Assembly: GCF_950295315.1 (NCBI RefSeq) | Contig: NC_080176.1 | Coordinates: forward strand, 35,551,263-35,615,262 | DNA from: Erinaceus europaeus | Lineage: Eukaryota; Chordata; Mammalia; Eulipotyphla; Erinaceidae | Direction of reading: 5' to 3' | DNA length: 64,000 nucleotides | Shown: in pieces, positions 9,835 through 20,889 of the stretch | How the letters are laid out: every line of letters starts with the position of its first letter | Numbering within the stretch: the stretch's first letter is position 1 | Translations under genes and position numbers: made by a program | The notes under the pieces: model-generated | Seen by the model: only the letters and a program-made list of their open reading frames with translations | Told to the model about the DNA's origin: nothing | Database searches by the model: none

Positions 9835-10689
9835 TTTGTTTTCATTGGTGTGTTTTTTATTTTTCTGTTCTGTCGTTCTTCAGCTGTTGTGTTTTGAGTA
9901 CAAGCCACACTATGCTAAACACCTTTATGACAAATTCAGTCACCAATCTCAGAAATTACAACAACAGTAACTGAAGCAAGGATTGATGCAGTTTAACCAA
10001 TACCAGTTGGACAAACAACACCTCTGGTCCAAGGAAATATAGCAACCAAATCTAAATGAATGAGAAATAGAAAGGAAAAAAGGGAAAGTAAGAATAGCCA
10101 ATTACGCAAATCTACTGTCCACTCTAAATTCTAGGGCTAGCAGGAGGAGAAAGGGAAGTAGAGAAGAAAGACACACACACAGAGTCTACTCTGAGTCAGA
10201 TTTCTTCCTCAAAATAATTCACAAATGAATATCAGTGAATTCAGAAAGCAGAAGGAGGAGGAGGAGGGAAGAAAAGAAGATAAGATCCAGAAAATAAAAA
10301 GAGCAGTGAAAGAAAAGATTTTTTTTTAAATTAGCTAGGAGGAGGAAAAAAGGGGAGAGTGGATGAAAGAGGTGGAATGAGATAAGTTCCTTTCAGAATG
10401 GACAGGACAGTCGGTCACCTAGCAATGGAAAAAACAATAACAGTTAATTTTGGTCAACCTGAAGAAGGAGTTGGGAGAGGAACACATGTATATATAATAG
10501 TAATAGTAAAATAAAAGAGTAAAAAAACCTAACAGTCAGTCTTCAGCTTGGCAGGCTCAGGATTAGCTCAGGTAGCCTGAGCAAAGACTGCCAATTGTAT
10601 AAAAAAAAACCTCTAGGTAGTCTTTCCCAGGCAGGAGTGAGGCTCTGATTGGTGAGATATTTTGTTACTCAACTAGAGCTCCTTCCACT

Positions 10690-10737
<48 letters not shown>

Positions 10738-11075
10738 AAATCAAATAGGAAAAGAGTTGAAATGACACCACTGTTGAGCCAGGAATCTTGGTAAAGAAAA
10801 AATCTCAGTGGGGAGCCTGCTAGTAGCAGCTCTCTAGCCCCTGGGGTCTGGTTCTGTGGTGGGGGAGAGGGGTGCACATCAGGAAAACTCAGAAGATTTC
10901 CTTTCTTTTTCCTCCATTTTCTAACCCAAGATTGAGGTATAGTCACCTCCTTGGTGTCACACTTAGGACCCCTTATTCACCATCCTGCTGGCAGTGTAAT
11001 ATCCTACCCTATCTGGCTGCTGTTGTTGGAGCTCACTCCAGCAGCTTCCTCCAAGTTTTCATCTTGGCTCTATCC
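9835..11075 (-). mobile_element. L1 5'UTR (antisense) with (GA)n tract
   Basis: About 1.2 kb to the right of ORF1 start, in the place of the L1 5'UTR. It is rich in purine runs on the + strand (about 10250-10330) and contains a 40-bp (GA)n at 10693-10735. No coding potential. Its right border is approximate. Confidence 0.6.
10693..10735. repeat. (GA)n microsatellite
   Basis: An uninterrupted alternating AG tract within the L1 5'UTR. Confidence 0.95.
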
Positions 11076-11165
11076 CTGGTTCCCTATTCTTTATCGCTCT
11101 GAGAGTATGGGATACAGAAGGGGAAGTTCTAGCTTCTGTAATTGCTTCTCCACTGTACATGTGCA
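11075..11165 (-). mobile_element. L1 3'UTR-like fragment next to the L1 5' end
   Basis: This piece ('gagagtatgg', 'cttctgtaattgcttctcc', 'cattgacaggtcaatccata') matches the antisense L1 3'UTR seen at about 35700-35810 and 63660-63770. It lies just upstream (in L1 sense) of the 5'UTR. Confidence 0.7.
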
Positions 11166-11600
11166 TTGACAGGTCAATCCATACACACAGACTTAAATAA
11201 GCAATTTTTAAATTTTAATTTCATATTCAATTTAGTTACTAAAATGTAGATTTCTTTGAGAGCAGACTTTGTTTTGTTCACTGCAGTATCTTCAGAACTT
11301 ATAACAGAATATGATATAGAACAGGAATTTAAAAAACATGATTTGAGTGAATTAGTGAATGACTACTATATTTCATTTAAAAACCAGAGATTTTTCTTGA
11401 GTTTTTCTAAAAATGCAGTAAATAAGGTCTTTTCTGTACAAGTCTAAATATGGTTGGTTTATTAGGTGCCTAGAACAAAGGTCCTTCTCTATATACACAG
11501 CTCATGTACCGATTATTTTTGGACTAGTCATGGTTTAAAGCTTTTATCATTAATTTCAGAATTGGCCTTTTTCCCCAAAAGTTCTCACCCTTAGTTAAAT
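11166..11600. other. Unassigned AT-rich sequence
   Basis: I see no recognisable repeat or gene here. The open frame at 11256-11447 is short and has no recognisable domain. Confidence 0.4.
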
Positions 11601-12400
11601 CCATACTTACTAGTATCCCTGAACCAAATTTTCCTACTTTTACAGATTCTAGGTCTTACATTAAAGCCCTCAATTGATTCTGAATTATTTTTTGTGTAAA
11701 ATGAAAGTTAAGAGTCCAAATTTCATAATTTCGCATGTAAATGTCCAATTTTCCCATTATCATATATTGGAGATTTTGCCCTTTTTCTATTGTGTATTCT
11801 TTTTTTTTTTTTTTAAATATTTTATTTTATTTATTTATTCCCTTTTGTTGTCCTTGTTGTTTTATTGTTGTAGTTGCTATTGATGTTGTTGTTGGATAGG
11901 ACAGAGAGAAATGGAGAGAGGAGGGGAAGACAGAGAGGGGGAATGAAAGACAGACACCTGCAGACCTGCTTCACCGCCTGTGAAGCGACTCCCCTGCAGG
12001 TGGGGAGCCGGGGCTCAAACCGGGATCCTTATGCCGGTCCTTGTGCTTTGCGCCACTTGCGCTTAACCCGCTGCGCTACAGCCCGACTCCCTCTATTGTG
12101 TATTCTTAATACCCTTGAAGATAACAGTTGACCATGTAAGTATGGATTTATTTCTCTGTTTCCCTATTATATACTATTTTGATGTAAATGTCTGTCTTAT
12201 TTCCAGTACTCTACTGTTTTAAATACTTTAGCTTTGTTTATCATATATACAATATAGTATATAACATTAGGAAGTGTGATACTATCATTCTTGTTCTTTT
12301 TTATGATTGATTTGGCTATTTGTGATCTTTTGCAGTCTCACAACAACTGTAAAATTGCTTTTCTATTTCTGTAAAAATTGCCTCTTTCCTGAGAATCAGA
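11600..12400 (-). mobile_element. Old L1 ORF2 3' part (antisense), interrupted by a SINE
   Basis: The sequence follows the usual antisense order of the L1 ORF2 C-terminal region ('ctaggtcttacattaaag', 'ccaattttcccattatca', 'gctttgtttatcatatata'). It is strongly diverged and split by the SINE at 11801-12091. Confidence 0.7.
11801..12091 (-). mobile_element. ERI-like tRNA-derived SINE
   Basis: A full SINE in reverse orientation: A-rich tail first, then the body, and at the right end the tRNA-related head with B box and A box. It is flanked by a perfect 15-bp target duplication 'tctattgtgtattct' (11786-11800 and 12092-12106). Confidence 0.93.
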
Positions 12401-12654
12401 TTTTTCCAGTTTTCTCTATCTCAATGACTCACACTAACTTTTAAATGTCTCAGAAGGAAAAAAAATCAAAGCTGTCTTTAATACCTTATCTTCTGCATCT
12501 TTATGTTGTTTGCATCACTAGGTCTGTCACTTTACTCATTGAATTTCAAGCTGACATCAACATAAATCGTTTCTGAGATGTCTGTATCTAGCAACAAAAT
12601 TAACTTTTCACATATATAGAGCTTGGGTCTTGTGCACATACAATGACACTGCTC

Positions 12655-12790
12655 CAGAATCATTTTTAAATTTAGATAGAGAGCAGAGACACCAGAGCAC
12701 TGGAACATCCTCCGTCCATGTGTTGGCAGGGTTCAAGCCAGGGTGGCATATATGGTAATGTATAAGCCATACCCAGTGAGAAATTTCTCT
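12655..12790 (-). mobile_element. Old tRNA-derived SINE, diverged
   Basis: This resembles the SINE type at 62575-62775 ('accagagcactg', 'gttcaagccaggg'). It is degenerate, with no visible target duplication. The flanks (12400-12654 and 12791-12973) hold nothing I recognise. Confidence 0.45.
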
Positions 12791-12973
12791 GACACCCAAA
12801 TAAACTCTTTGTGAAGCTAATCTTATCATGTAAACCCCTGTTTAACATTTCGCAGTCTTTATCATTCTATGCTAACACCATAAATCTACAAACATACAAC
12901 TAATTTGTAAATGATTAAGCTTTCTTTTTTATGTTCATTTTATCACATTTTCAAGTTCTGCACTGTAGTTAGT

Positions 12974-13660
12974 GTAGGAGATCACGTCAGAAGACAAGTG
13001 GTGGAAAACCTCTTAAAACAGCATTCTTTTTTTTTTGAATATTTATTTACTCCCTTTTGTTGCCCTTGTTGTTTTATTGTTGTAGTTATTCTTGTTGCCA
13101 TCTTTGTTGGATAGGACAGAGAGAAATAGAGAGAGGAGGGGAAGACAGAGAGGGGAAGAGAAAGATAGACACCTGCAGACCTGCTTCACCGCCTGTGAGG
13201 CAACCCCCCTACAGGTGGGGAGCTGGGGGCTTGAACCAGGATCCTTATTCTGGTCCTTGCACTTTGCACCATGTGTGCTTAACCCGCTGCGCTATAGCCC
13301 AAGTCCCTTAAAACAGCATTCTGAGACAAACCTCAGTGTACAACTTTCAGAGGAAGACCTCTGTGTCACATGCTGCGAATCAGCTTTTAGAGGCAGACCT
13401 CCATGGAGGAGAAAAAAAATCTCATTATATGCGATCTGTAAAGACCACCACTAGCTGCTCCTGACCTTCTCCCAGACTAGATTAGAGAAAGTGAAGGTCT
13501 CATTCCGATAAGACAAATAATTACATAATTGAGTGGACGATCCAAATTCATGGGGAAGTTTGCCGTAAATTGCTATATAAATATGCCCCAATAAATGTTC
13601 TATTCTATTCTGTTCTATTCCCTGAACAATTCCAAGTCTAGAGTGTTTCATTTCACTCCC
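12974..13660 (+). repeat. Possible solo LTR, split by a SINE
   Basis: Outside the SINE at 13028-13306 this stretch begins 'tgtaggagatcacg' and ends in a promoter-like layout. 'tatataaata' is near 13573, then 'ccccaataaatg' near 13586, then a TTCTA-rich stretch. This TATA, poly-A signal and short tail arrangement is LTR-like. No matching second LTR, polypurine tract or clear target duplication was seen. Confidence 0.4.
13028..13306 (-). mobile_element. ERI-like tRNA-derived SINE
   Basis: Full-length SINE with a perfect 16-bp target duplication 'cttaaaacagcattct' (13012-13027 and 13307-13322). Confidence 0.93.
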
Positions 13661-13689
13661 CCTTGTTAAGCCTAAGTAAATGTGCCAAT

Positions 13690-14090
13690 AAGGGAGAATT
13701 ACTGATCTTTATTTTTTACAAAATAAAAGAAACACTTAGATACAAGTCTAACAGAATATATTCACAATATATATGAAGAAAATTACAATACTATGGCAAA
13801 GGAAATAAAATAACTCAATTATTCAAAGGACACTGTGTTCATCAATAGGAAGACTCAATATCAAAATATCACTTATCTTAATTTTTATCTATAAGATCAA
13901 TGAACACCAAATCAAATTCTCAGGAAGTTTTCTTGGATATTAAAAAGACAGATTGAAAAAAAGTTTATATGGAAGGGTAAAACACCTAGATTAGTTAATG
14001 CAATATTGAAGAACAAATATTACTTGACTTCAAGAATAACTATAAAACTAGAATAATCAAGACTAGACTTATAGAGAAATAGGATAGAAA
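13690..14090 (+). mobile_element. L1 ORF2 C-terminal fragment
   Basis: In + frames this decodes as the late ORF2 region, with blocks such as 'NTMAKEI' and 'KKFIWKGKTPRL' (about 13780-14000), with frameshifts. It is abruptly joined to a different L1 part at about 14090. Confidence 0.65.
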
Positions 14091-15175
14091 GGGAGTCCAA
14101 GACAGCTGGGAGGCACGGCTATGGAGTAACAGCAAACAATACACCCCTCCCCGACAATAATGAGATAGAATGAGATAGAAAGGCTGAAGGTCAAAGGCAG
14201 CTTCTTGACTGAGGACTAAATCCTTCAGCTGCTCCTAGGTATCTGCAGAGGCCTTGAGGCCATTCATTCCAAGGGTTATGCCCACAGGGAACTGAAACCC
14301 ACCAACATCTTGCCTGGAGATGAAAGACAGTTGGTCCTGATGGACTTGGGCTCAACAGCTATCACACTTAAAAAGCCTCATCAATCTATAGCTGAGATAT
14401 CTGCAGAAGCACTGCAACCTCAGGTGGGTGCTTGCTAACATGAAGGAGAGAAGGGGTATGAGATTGAAGCCAAACACAGAGAAATTAAGAGCTCCAACAG
14501 AGGAAGCCACCATTTTCCCTCTATGCAGCACTAGTCAAAGCAATACACATTACTGATGATGAGAGAGTTCAGGAGTGTTAACCTACTGAACACCTGGCTA
14601 GAACATACCACAATAGCAGGGAATATTTTTGATTAAAATGTCTGCTAAGGCAAACATACATAAAGGTAATATGCTGTACCTGGCATCTAAATGGTAAGTT
14701 GAACTCTACTTCTCTGAACACAGCTGCTATGTAATAGCAAATCCCTGAGGGTCAGATTCAGGCTGGAATCCTACAGAGAAGCCACATATATACACACCAC
14801 ATGGAGTATAGAACAGTTCAAGGGAATAACAAGAAACACAACCATACCCCCAACATATAAACAAAGTGGAGCCCAGTGATTACAAGAATAACACCACCTG
14901 CTGGCCAACAATAACCAGCACAATAAGTTCATAAACAGAAAATGCAAAAGCAAACTTCAAGCTATGACTAACCAGATACATAGAAATGAAATAGGAGGAC
15001 TCCAGGAAACTATAGGCATAGAGGAACTACCAGAGAAATATTACATAAATCTCACTATGAGTTCTCTCCAAGAATCTAAGCATAGCATGGAGAAGCATAT
15101 TCAGACCTTGTGGGACACATCCCAGAGAGGGAAATTCATAGCCTTCATTAAAAAGAGGAGAAATCTCTAATAAAC
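14090..15175 (+). mobile_element. L1 5'UTR / ORF1-like region of an old sense L1
   Basis: GC-richer than its surroundings, beginning 'gggagtccaagacagctggg'. The frame at 14964-15170 reads as a Glu- and Lys-rich segment resembling the ORF1 N-terminal region. ORF2-like sequence follows from about 15175, so most of ORF1 is deleted. Assignment rests on position and composition. Confidence 0.5.
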
Positions 15176-15734
15176 AACCTAACAATCCAACTGAGTCAAC
15201 TAGAAACAGATCAACAAAGAGATCCAACGTTCAGCAGGAGACCAGAAATAGTTAAAATCAGAGCAGAAACCAATAAAGTAGAAAACAAAAAGATCATCAA
15301 GAAGATAAAAAACCAAGATCTTGTTATTAAAAGGATAAATAGAATAAACAAGCCACTAACTACACTCATGAAGAGAAATCTGTGGTAAAAATCACTTAAA
15401 AAAGAGAAAGGAGCTATTACAACAGACAAGGCAGATGTGCAAAGGGTCATGCAAAACCAGTATGGACATCTACATGGAAATACATTTAACAACTTATAAG
15501 AAATGGACAAAAACAACAAGGGCAACAAAAGGGAAAATAAATAAATATAAAAATATTGAAAAAAGAAAAATAAATGGACACATTCTTAGAGTCATACCAA
15601 CTGCCAAGCTTGACACAAACTAAACCAGCCAATCACTAATAAAGAAATTGAAATAGTAATCAAAAGCCTATCCAAGAACAAAAGCCTAGGTCCAGATGGC
15701 TATACTAATGGGTTTTATAAAATATTCAAAAAAC

Positions 15735-16006
15735 GGGAGTCAGGCAGTAGTACAGGGGGTTAAGTGCACATGGCACAAAGTGCAAGGACTGGCATGAGGC
15801 TCCTGGTTCAAGCCCCCGGCTCCCCTCTGGCAGGGACATCCCTTCACAGGCGGTGAAGCAGGTCTGCAGGTGTCTTTCTCTCATCTCTCTGTCTTCCCCT
15901 ACTCTCTCCATTTCTCTTTGTCCTATCCAACAATGGCGACATCAATAACAACAAAAATACTATAACAATAAAACACTAAGGGCAACAAAAGGAAATAAAT
16001 ATTTAA
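15735..16006 (+). mobile_element. ERI-like SINE inserted in L1 RT
   Basis: Head with A and B boxes, body and A-rich tail. It is flanked by a near-identical direct repeat 'aaaatattcaaaaa' (about 15719-15734 and 16007-16021). Confidence 0.9.
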
Positions 16007-16668
16007 AAAATATTCAAAAACAACTAACACCCATTCTCCTCAAACTCTTCCAGAAAATAGAAGAGGGAACACTCCCGAACATACTCTATGAGGCTAACAT
16101 TACTGTGAAGTTAGCAGGAAAGGATTCCACGAGAAGAACAAACAAACAAAAAACTATAAACCTATATCTTTGATGAATACTGATTCAAAGATCCTCAACA
16201 AAATCTTGGCTAATTGAATACAATATTAAGAGAATAATCCACCAAGACCAAATGGGATTCGTCCCTGAGAATGGGATTCGTCCCTGAGAAAATAGGACTG
16301 TTCAACAACACAAGTCAATCAGTGTGATCCACCATATCAACAAAAAACCAAGACAAAAAAAAAAATCACATAATCTTATCAAATGATGCAGAAAAAGTAT
16401 TTTTAAGGTCCAACACCCATTTATGATAATGGCCCTCATGAAATTTGGAGTGGAATAAAAATTCCTCAACATGACAAATCAATGGCTAATATCATACTAA
16501 ATGGGGAAAACTGAAAACTTTCCACTTAAAATCAGGTACCAAGGATGTCTACTCTTATCACTTCTATTCAACATATCCTAAAAATTCTTACCATTATACT
16601 CAGGCAAGAAAGAGATATCAAAGGAATTCAAATCAGAAAGGATGAAATTAAATTATCATTATTTACAG

Positions 16669-16740
16669 ATGATATATATTATTTTATAATATATACATAT
16701 CATATATTATATATTATTTACAGATATATATATATATGTG
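16669..16740. repeat. AT-rich microsatellite
   Basis: Imperfect (TA)n just after the L1 RT active-site sequence. Confidence 0.8.
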
Positions 16741-16781
16741 GGTATCCACAGGACCCCCCAAAACTATAAAAAATGTACTGG

Positions 16782-17772
16782 TTATTGTTATAACCAGTTA
16801 TAACAATAACTATCATGGTTATAACAATAGCTATCACTGGATAGTTATAACAATAACTATCCATTGTCTTCTTGAACCCTAAGATAGCAAGAACCTCACA
16901 TTTCCACTATAGAGCCTATATTTCCCCCAGTCCTACATCCTTAGGGTGGGGCCCACATTCCTGCATGCTTCTCTCAATCTAAATCAAATAATATTGCATC
17001 CGCAGATCGCAACCCAATCAACGCAACGAGTGCCACCGCAGCATGCTTCACTTCAGACTGTGTCCAGAGACTTCAGGTGTGGAATGACAACCCTTCAGCT
17101 TCATCACTCGGGTGAGACCTTTCCTTTCATAGTATTCTCTACTTACATTCCAGGTATTCCACTCCCCAATAAAGTCCCCAAACCTAGATATAGTCCAGGT
17201 CTCCTGAGACAGAGCATATGTTCACACGTGCCCATAAGCAAGGGAAAAATATATACCTTAAAGCTGAAGTACACAATAGCCTGCAGGAATACCTCCCAAC
17301 ACTTCATCTGTACTATTCCAGTCTTTAGGTCCATGGTTGTTCAACCACTTGTTTGGCTTTTATGTTAACTCTCTTTTCAGCCACCATGTTTGGGATGCCA
17401 GCAAGATGCAGACCAGACTTCCCTGGACAGACGACTCCACCAATGTGTACTGGGGACAAAACCAGGGACAAACCAGGGACAAACCAGGGACAAACCCTAC
17501 TAGGGAAAGAGAGAGACAGACTGGGAGTATGAATCGACCAGTCAATGCCCATGTTCAGTGGGGAAGCAATTACAGAAGCCAGACCTTCCACCTTCTGCAA
17601 CCCACAAGACCGTGGGTCCATACTCCCAGAGAGAAAGCTACCAGGGGAGGGGATGGGATGTGGAGTCAGGTGGTAGCAATTGTGTGGAACTGTACCCCTC
17701 TTATCCTATGGTTTTGTTAATGTCTCCTTTCTTAAATAAATAAATAAATAAATGTACCGGAAATAAATAAAT
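16782..17772 (+). mobile_element. L1 3'UTR (5'-truncated L1) inserted in older L1 ORF2
   Basis: About 990 bp of the long hedgehog L1 3'UTR, collinear with 60565-62270, ending 'gttttgttaatgtctcctttcttaaataaataa'. It is flanked by the 11-bp duplication 'aaatgtactgg' (16771-16781 and 17773-17783). An extra near-copy 'aaatgtaccgg' sits in the tail at 17750-17760. A 12-bp unit 'accagggacaaa' is tandemly repeated near 17454-17492. Confidence 0.88.
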
Positions 17773-17846
17773 AAATGTACTGGAAATCATCAATAAATTC
17801 AGTAAAATACCATGTTACAAAATAAATACTCATGAATCTGTTGCAT

Positions 17847-18290
17847 TTCTTTCTTTTTAAAATTTATTTACTGGGGGGGAGTCGGGCTGTAGCGCAGCAG
17901 GTTAAGCGCAGGTGGCGCAAAGCACAAGGACTGTCATAAGGATCCCGGTTCGAACCCCGGCTCCCCACCTGCAGGGGCGTTGCTTCACAGGCAGTGAAGC
18001 AGGTCTGCAGGTGTTTATCTTTCTCTCCTCCTCTCTGTCTTCCCCTCCTCTCTCCATTTCTCTCTGTCCTATCCAACAACGACAACAACAATATTAACTA
18101 CAACAATAAAACAACAAGGGCAACAAAAGGGAATAAATAAATAAAATAAATATTAAAAAAATTATTTACTGGGGGGTTAATGGTTTACAGTTGACAGCAA
18201 AATACAGTAGTTTGTACATGCATAACATTTCCAGTTTTCCACAAACAATTCAACCCCCACCAGGCCACCCTCTGCTATGGCATGTCTTTA
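17847..18290 (-). mobile_element. Antisense L1 3' end inserted in L1 ORF2, itself hit by a SINE
   Basis: Left and right of the SINE the sequence ('ttatttactgggg', 'acagtagtttgtacatgca', 'ccagttttcc') is the reverse complement of the L1 3' end seen at 28990-29170. It compares with the antisense copy at 43100-43318. Diverged flanking repeats 'gcatttctttc' and 'gcatgtcttta' may be the target duplication. Confidence 0.72.
17877..18158 (+). mobile_element. ERI-like SINE (third-level insertion)
   Basis: Full SINE with good A box ('tagcgcagcagg') and B box ('ggttcgaaccc'). Flanking repeats 'aaatttatttactgggggg' and 'aaattatttactgggggg' mark the insertion in the antisense L1 tail. Confidence 0.92.
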
Positions 18291-18591
18291 TATATATATA
18301 AAAAATCAGAGGAAAGGGAACTGAAAGAAGCAATCTCACTTACAATTGAACCCCAAAAGATTAAAATACCTAGGGAAAAATTTGACAGAGGATGTGAAGG
18401 ACTTTTTCAATGAAAACTGTAAGGCATTGTTAAAAAAAAAAAAAAAGAGGAAGACACAAAGAAATGGAAGAATATCCCCTGCCCATGGACTGGAAGAATA
18501 AATATCATTAAAATTGCAGTCCTTCCCAAAGCAATGTAATTCAATCCCTATTAAAGTTCCAATGACATATTTCATGTAAAAATCCATGCAG

Positions 18592-18596
<5 letters not shown>

Positions 18597-18657
<61 letters not shown>
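18597..18657. repeat. (TA)n microsatellite
   Basis: About 60 bp of alternating TA inside L1 ORF2 sequence. Confidence 0.95.
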
Positions 18658-18659
<2 letters not shown>

Positions 18660-19880
18660 TAAGCACTCCTGAAGAAAAAGGAGAAAAATGGAGGCATCAA
18701 AATTTCTGACTTCAGTTTATATTATAAAGCAATAGTACTTAAAACAGTGTGGTACTGGGACAACAATGGACATACAGGCCAATGGAATAAGACAGAAAGT
18801 CCAGGACTACACCCATAAATGCGTAGGCACCTTATATACAACAAAGGGGCCAAAGCTATCCAATGGGTAAAGGAAGGTCTCTAACGATTGGTGCAGGGAG
18901 ACCTGGAAAACCAGCCATATGTAGAAAATTGAAACTGGAGAAAGCTCTACATAAACATCTCAACAAAGAAGGTCTGGCAGCAAATAAACATATGAAAAGA
19001 TGCCCAGCACCATATGTCATCAAAACATTCCACATTGAAACAATGGTTAAATATTTCTATATAACAGCTAGAATGGTAAAAATCTATAGCATTAGTATAC
19101 TAAATCCTGGCAAAGTTGTAGAGTAAAAAGAATTCTCAATCACTGCAAAAATAATACAACAACCATGGTAAGCAGTTGAACAGATTCTTGCAAAATTTAG
19201 AATGTTTTTACCATGTTATCCAGCAATCATGTTCCATGACGTTCACCTAAACAAGCCAAAACATTTGCCTGCACTAAAATCTACACGTAGATATTTATGT
19301 CAAATTTATTCATAGTTGCCCAAATTTGGAAACAATCAAGATTTCTTTTAATAGGTGACTGGATGAGTAAGTTATGAAGAATCCAGATAAAGGGAATTTT
19401 AGCCAGCACTATAAAGAAATGAGCAATCAGATCATAAAAAGAATTAGAAGAACTTCATTGCATACTATTAAATTAAATATATATATACATATATTTCCAA
19501 CTATGTGACATTCAAAAAGAGATAACACTGTGGAAAGAGTAAAAAATCAGTGGTTTTCAGAGGTGAGGGTGGGGTGCGAAGAATGGACAGCACTTAGATG
19601 ATTTTTAGGCAGTAAAGTTTTTATTCATGATTCAGTAATTGCGGCTACAAATTATTATACCTTGACTCAAATATTTAGAGTTCTCAGAGCAATGAAAGAA
19701 GCATAATGTACAATAGGAAATTTGAATAGTAAGACTGATCATAACGAATGTGACATTCTACTATTGGAGGTGGACTATGAGGAGATCAGCATATAGCAGG
19801 AAAGGGGCATATGTCAGCTCTGCACCTTCTGTTCACATTTCTGTGAAATTGAAAACTCCACTCAAAATAGTCTGTTCAAA
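18658..19880 (+). mobile_element. Old L1 ORF2 C-terminus and 3'UTR
   Basis: The ORF2 3' part decodes in pieces ('GVKASKFLTSVY'-like region at about 18690-18750, then 'YNKGAKAIQWVK'-like at about 18840-18870). A deletion joins to a 3' end resembling ancient placental L1M tails ('gtcagctctgcacctt', 'ctgtgaaattgaaaactcc', about 19815-19870). Confidence 0.72.
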
Positions 19881-20130
19881 GTTCTATATTGGGAAATGCT
19901 TTTTTTAATTTTTTGATTTGGTTTGCTTAATTTTCAGTAGCAACCAATCGTAATCTTGATGAAATACATGCTATTTTTGATATATGTTAGAAGACCAGTG
20001 TACAAATCTTGGTATTTATTTTCTCTTGGCAGCATCATATCATTACTTGTAAGGAATACCTAATGTTGTCTGAGTATCTTTACTCTTTATAAACTGAGAT
20101 CATAAGGTGCAATTAAATAAGATATTTTTA
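19881..20130. other. Unassigned AT-rich sequence
   Basis: No recognisable element. Confidence 0.4.
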
Positions 20131-20149
20131 ATTATATTTATTTACATAT

Positions 20150-20451
20150 TTTTTTCCTCCAGAGTTATTGCTGGGGCTCAGCGCCTGCACTATGAATCCA
20201 GTGCTCTCCCCCCTTTTGTTGCCCTTGTTCTGTCATTGTTGTGGTTATTATTATTGTTGTTATAGATGTTGTTGTTGTTGGATAGGACAGAGAGAAATCA
20301 AGAGAGGAGGGGGACACAGAGGAGGAGAGAAAGACAGACACCTGCAGACCTGCTTCACCACCTGTGAAGCGACTCCCCTGCAGATGGGGAGCCAGGAGCT
20401 CGAACCTGGATCATTACACCTGTCCTTGTGCTTCGCACCATGTGCATTTAA
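20150..20451 (-). mobile_element. ERI-like SINE, long 3' variant, head cut off
   Basis: Reverse-oriented SINE with the extra 3' module (ending 'cctccagagttattgctggg' on the + strand), body and B box. The sequence stops at 'tgtgcatttaa' before the A box and joins another SINE head. It shares unusual substitutions with the SINE at 20890-21190. Confidence 0.85.
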
Positions 20452-20560
20452 ACTCCCCATCTTTTCAGGTGGGGAGTCTGTGGCTCTAACTAGGATCCTT
20501 AAGCCGGTCCTTGTGTTTGTCGCCACTTGTGCTTAACCAGCTGCACTACAGCATGACCCC
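20452..20560 (-). mobile_element. Second SINE head fragment joined to the SINE at 20150
   Basis: A separate tRNA-related head ('ggtggggagtctgtggctc', B box region, A box region 'gcttaaccagctgcactaca') with only the first part of a body. It makes a partial head-dimer with its neighbour. Confidence 0.75.
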
Positions 20561-20755
20561 CTATAAAATGTTTTATAGTGAGGTTGTTGACACATGGTTA
20601 CAGGTCATCTCCCTTGTGCATCATACAACAGAATCTCAAGGTCTTTACAAGCCCCTCTCTCCCCCTTCTCCAGAGCCATTTGCTTTGGGGCAATACACCA
20701 CACCCAGTCCAAGCTTCGATTTGTGATTTCCTCTCTCTCTATTTCATTCTTTTCT
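20561..20755 (-). mobile_element. L1 3' end fragment (antisense)
   Basis: The part around 20665-20740 ('cttctccagagccatttgc', 'ttggggcaatacacc') matches the antisense L1 end at 43250-43318. Confidence 0.5.
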
Positions 20756-20875
20756 TCCTTTCCTTTCCTTTCCTTTCCTTTCCTTTCCTTTCCTTTCCTT
20801 TCCTTTCCTTTCCTTTCCTTTCCTTTCCTTTTTCCTTTCCTTTCCTTTCCTTTTTCCTTTCCTTCTTTCCTTTTT
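20756..20875. repeat. (TTTCC)n pentanucleotide satellite
   Basis: About 120 bp of near-perfect TTTCC repeats. Confidence 0.95.
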
Positions 20876-20889
20876 TTAGAATATGAATT

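Larger units (their letters stand above)
15175..16770 (+). pseudogene. L1 ORF2, linker and reverse transcriptase (old copy)
   Basis: In + frames it shows the pre-RT region ('RAETNKVENKKIIKK', about 15265-15310), the RT block 'LGPDGYTNGFYK' (about 15685-15720), 'EANIT' (about 16090) and the active-site box as FTDD (about 16655-16675). It is interrupted by a SINE at 15735-16006, an AT microsatellite after the active site, and an L1 tail at 16782. A short direct repeat 'gggattcgtccctgagaa' lies at 16253-16289. The ORF resumes at 17784. Confidence 0.8.
17784..18600 (+). pseudogene. L1 ORF2 (old copy), continuation after RT
   Basis: Resumes the ORF2 interrupted at 16771 ('EIINKFSK' block), then from about 18291 '[22 protein letters not shown]' and '[10 protein letters not shown]'. 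It is broken by the antisense L1 tail at 17847-18290 and by the (TA)n at 18597. Confidence 0.78.

Noticed and set aside
11801..12091. tRNA genes at the SINE heads
   Set aside because: The heads have A and B boxes but do not fold as complete tRNAs and carry SINE bodies and duplications.
17337..17720. 127-codon open frame
   Set aside because: It lies in the non-coding L1 3'UTR.
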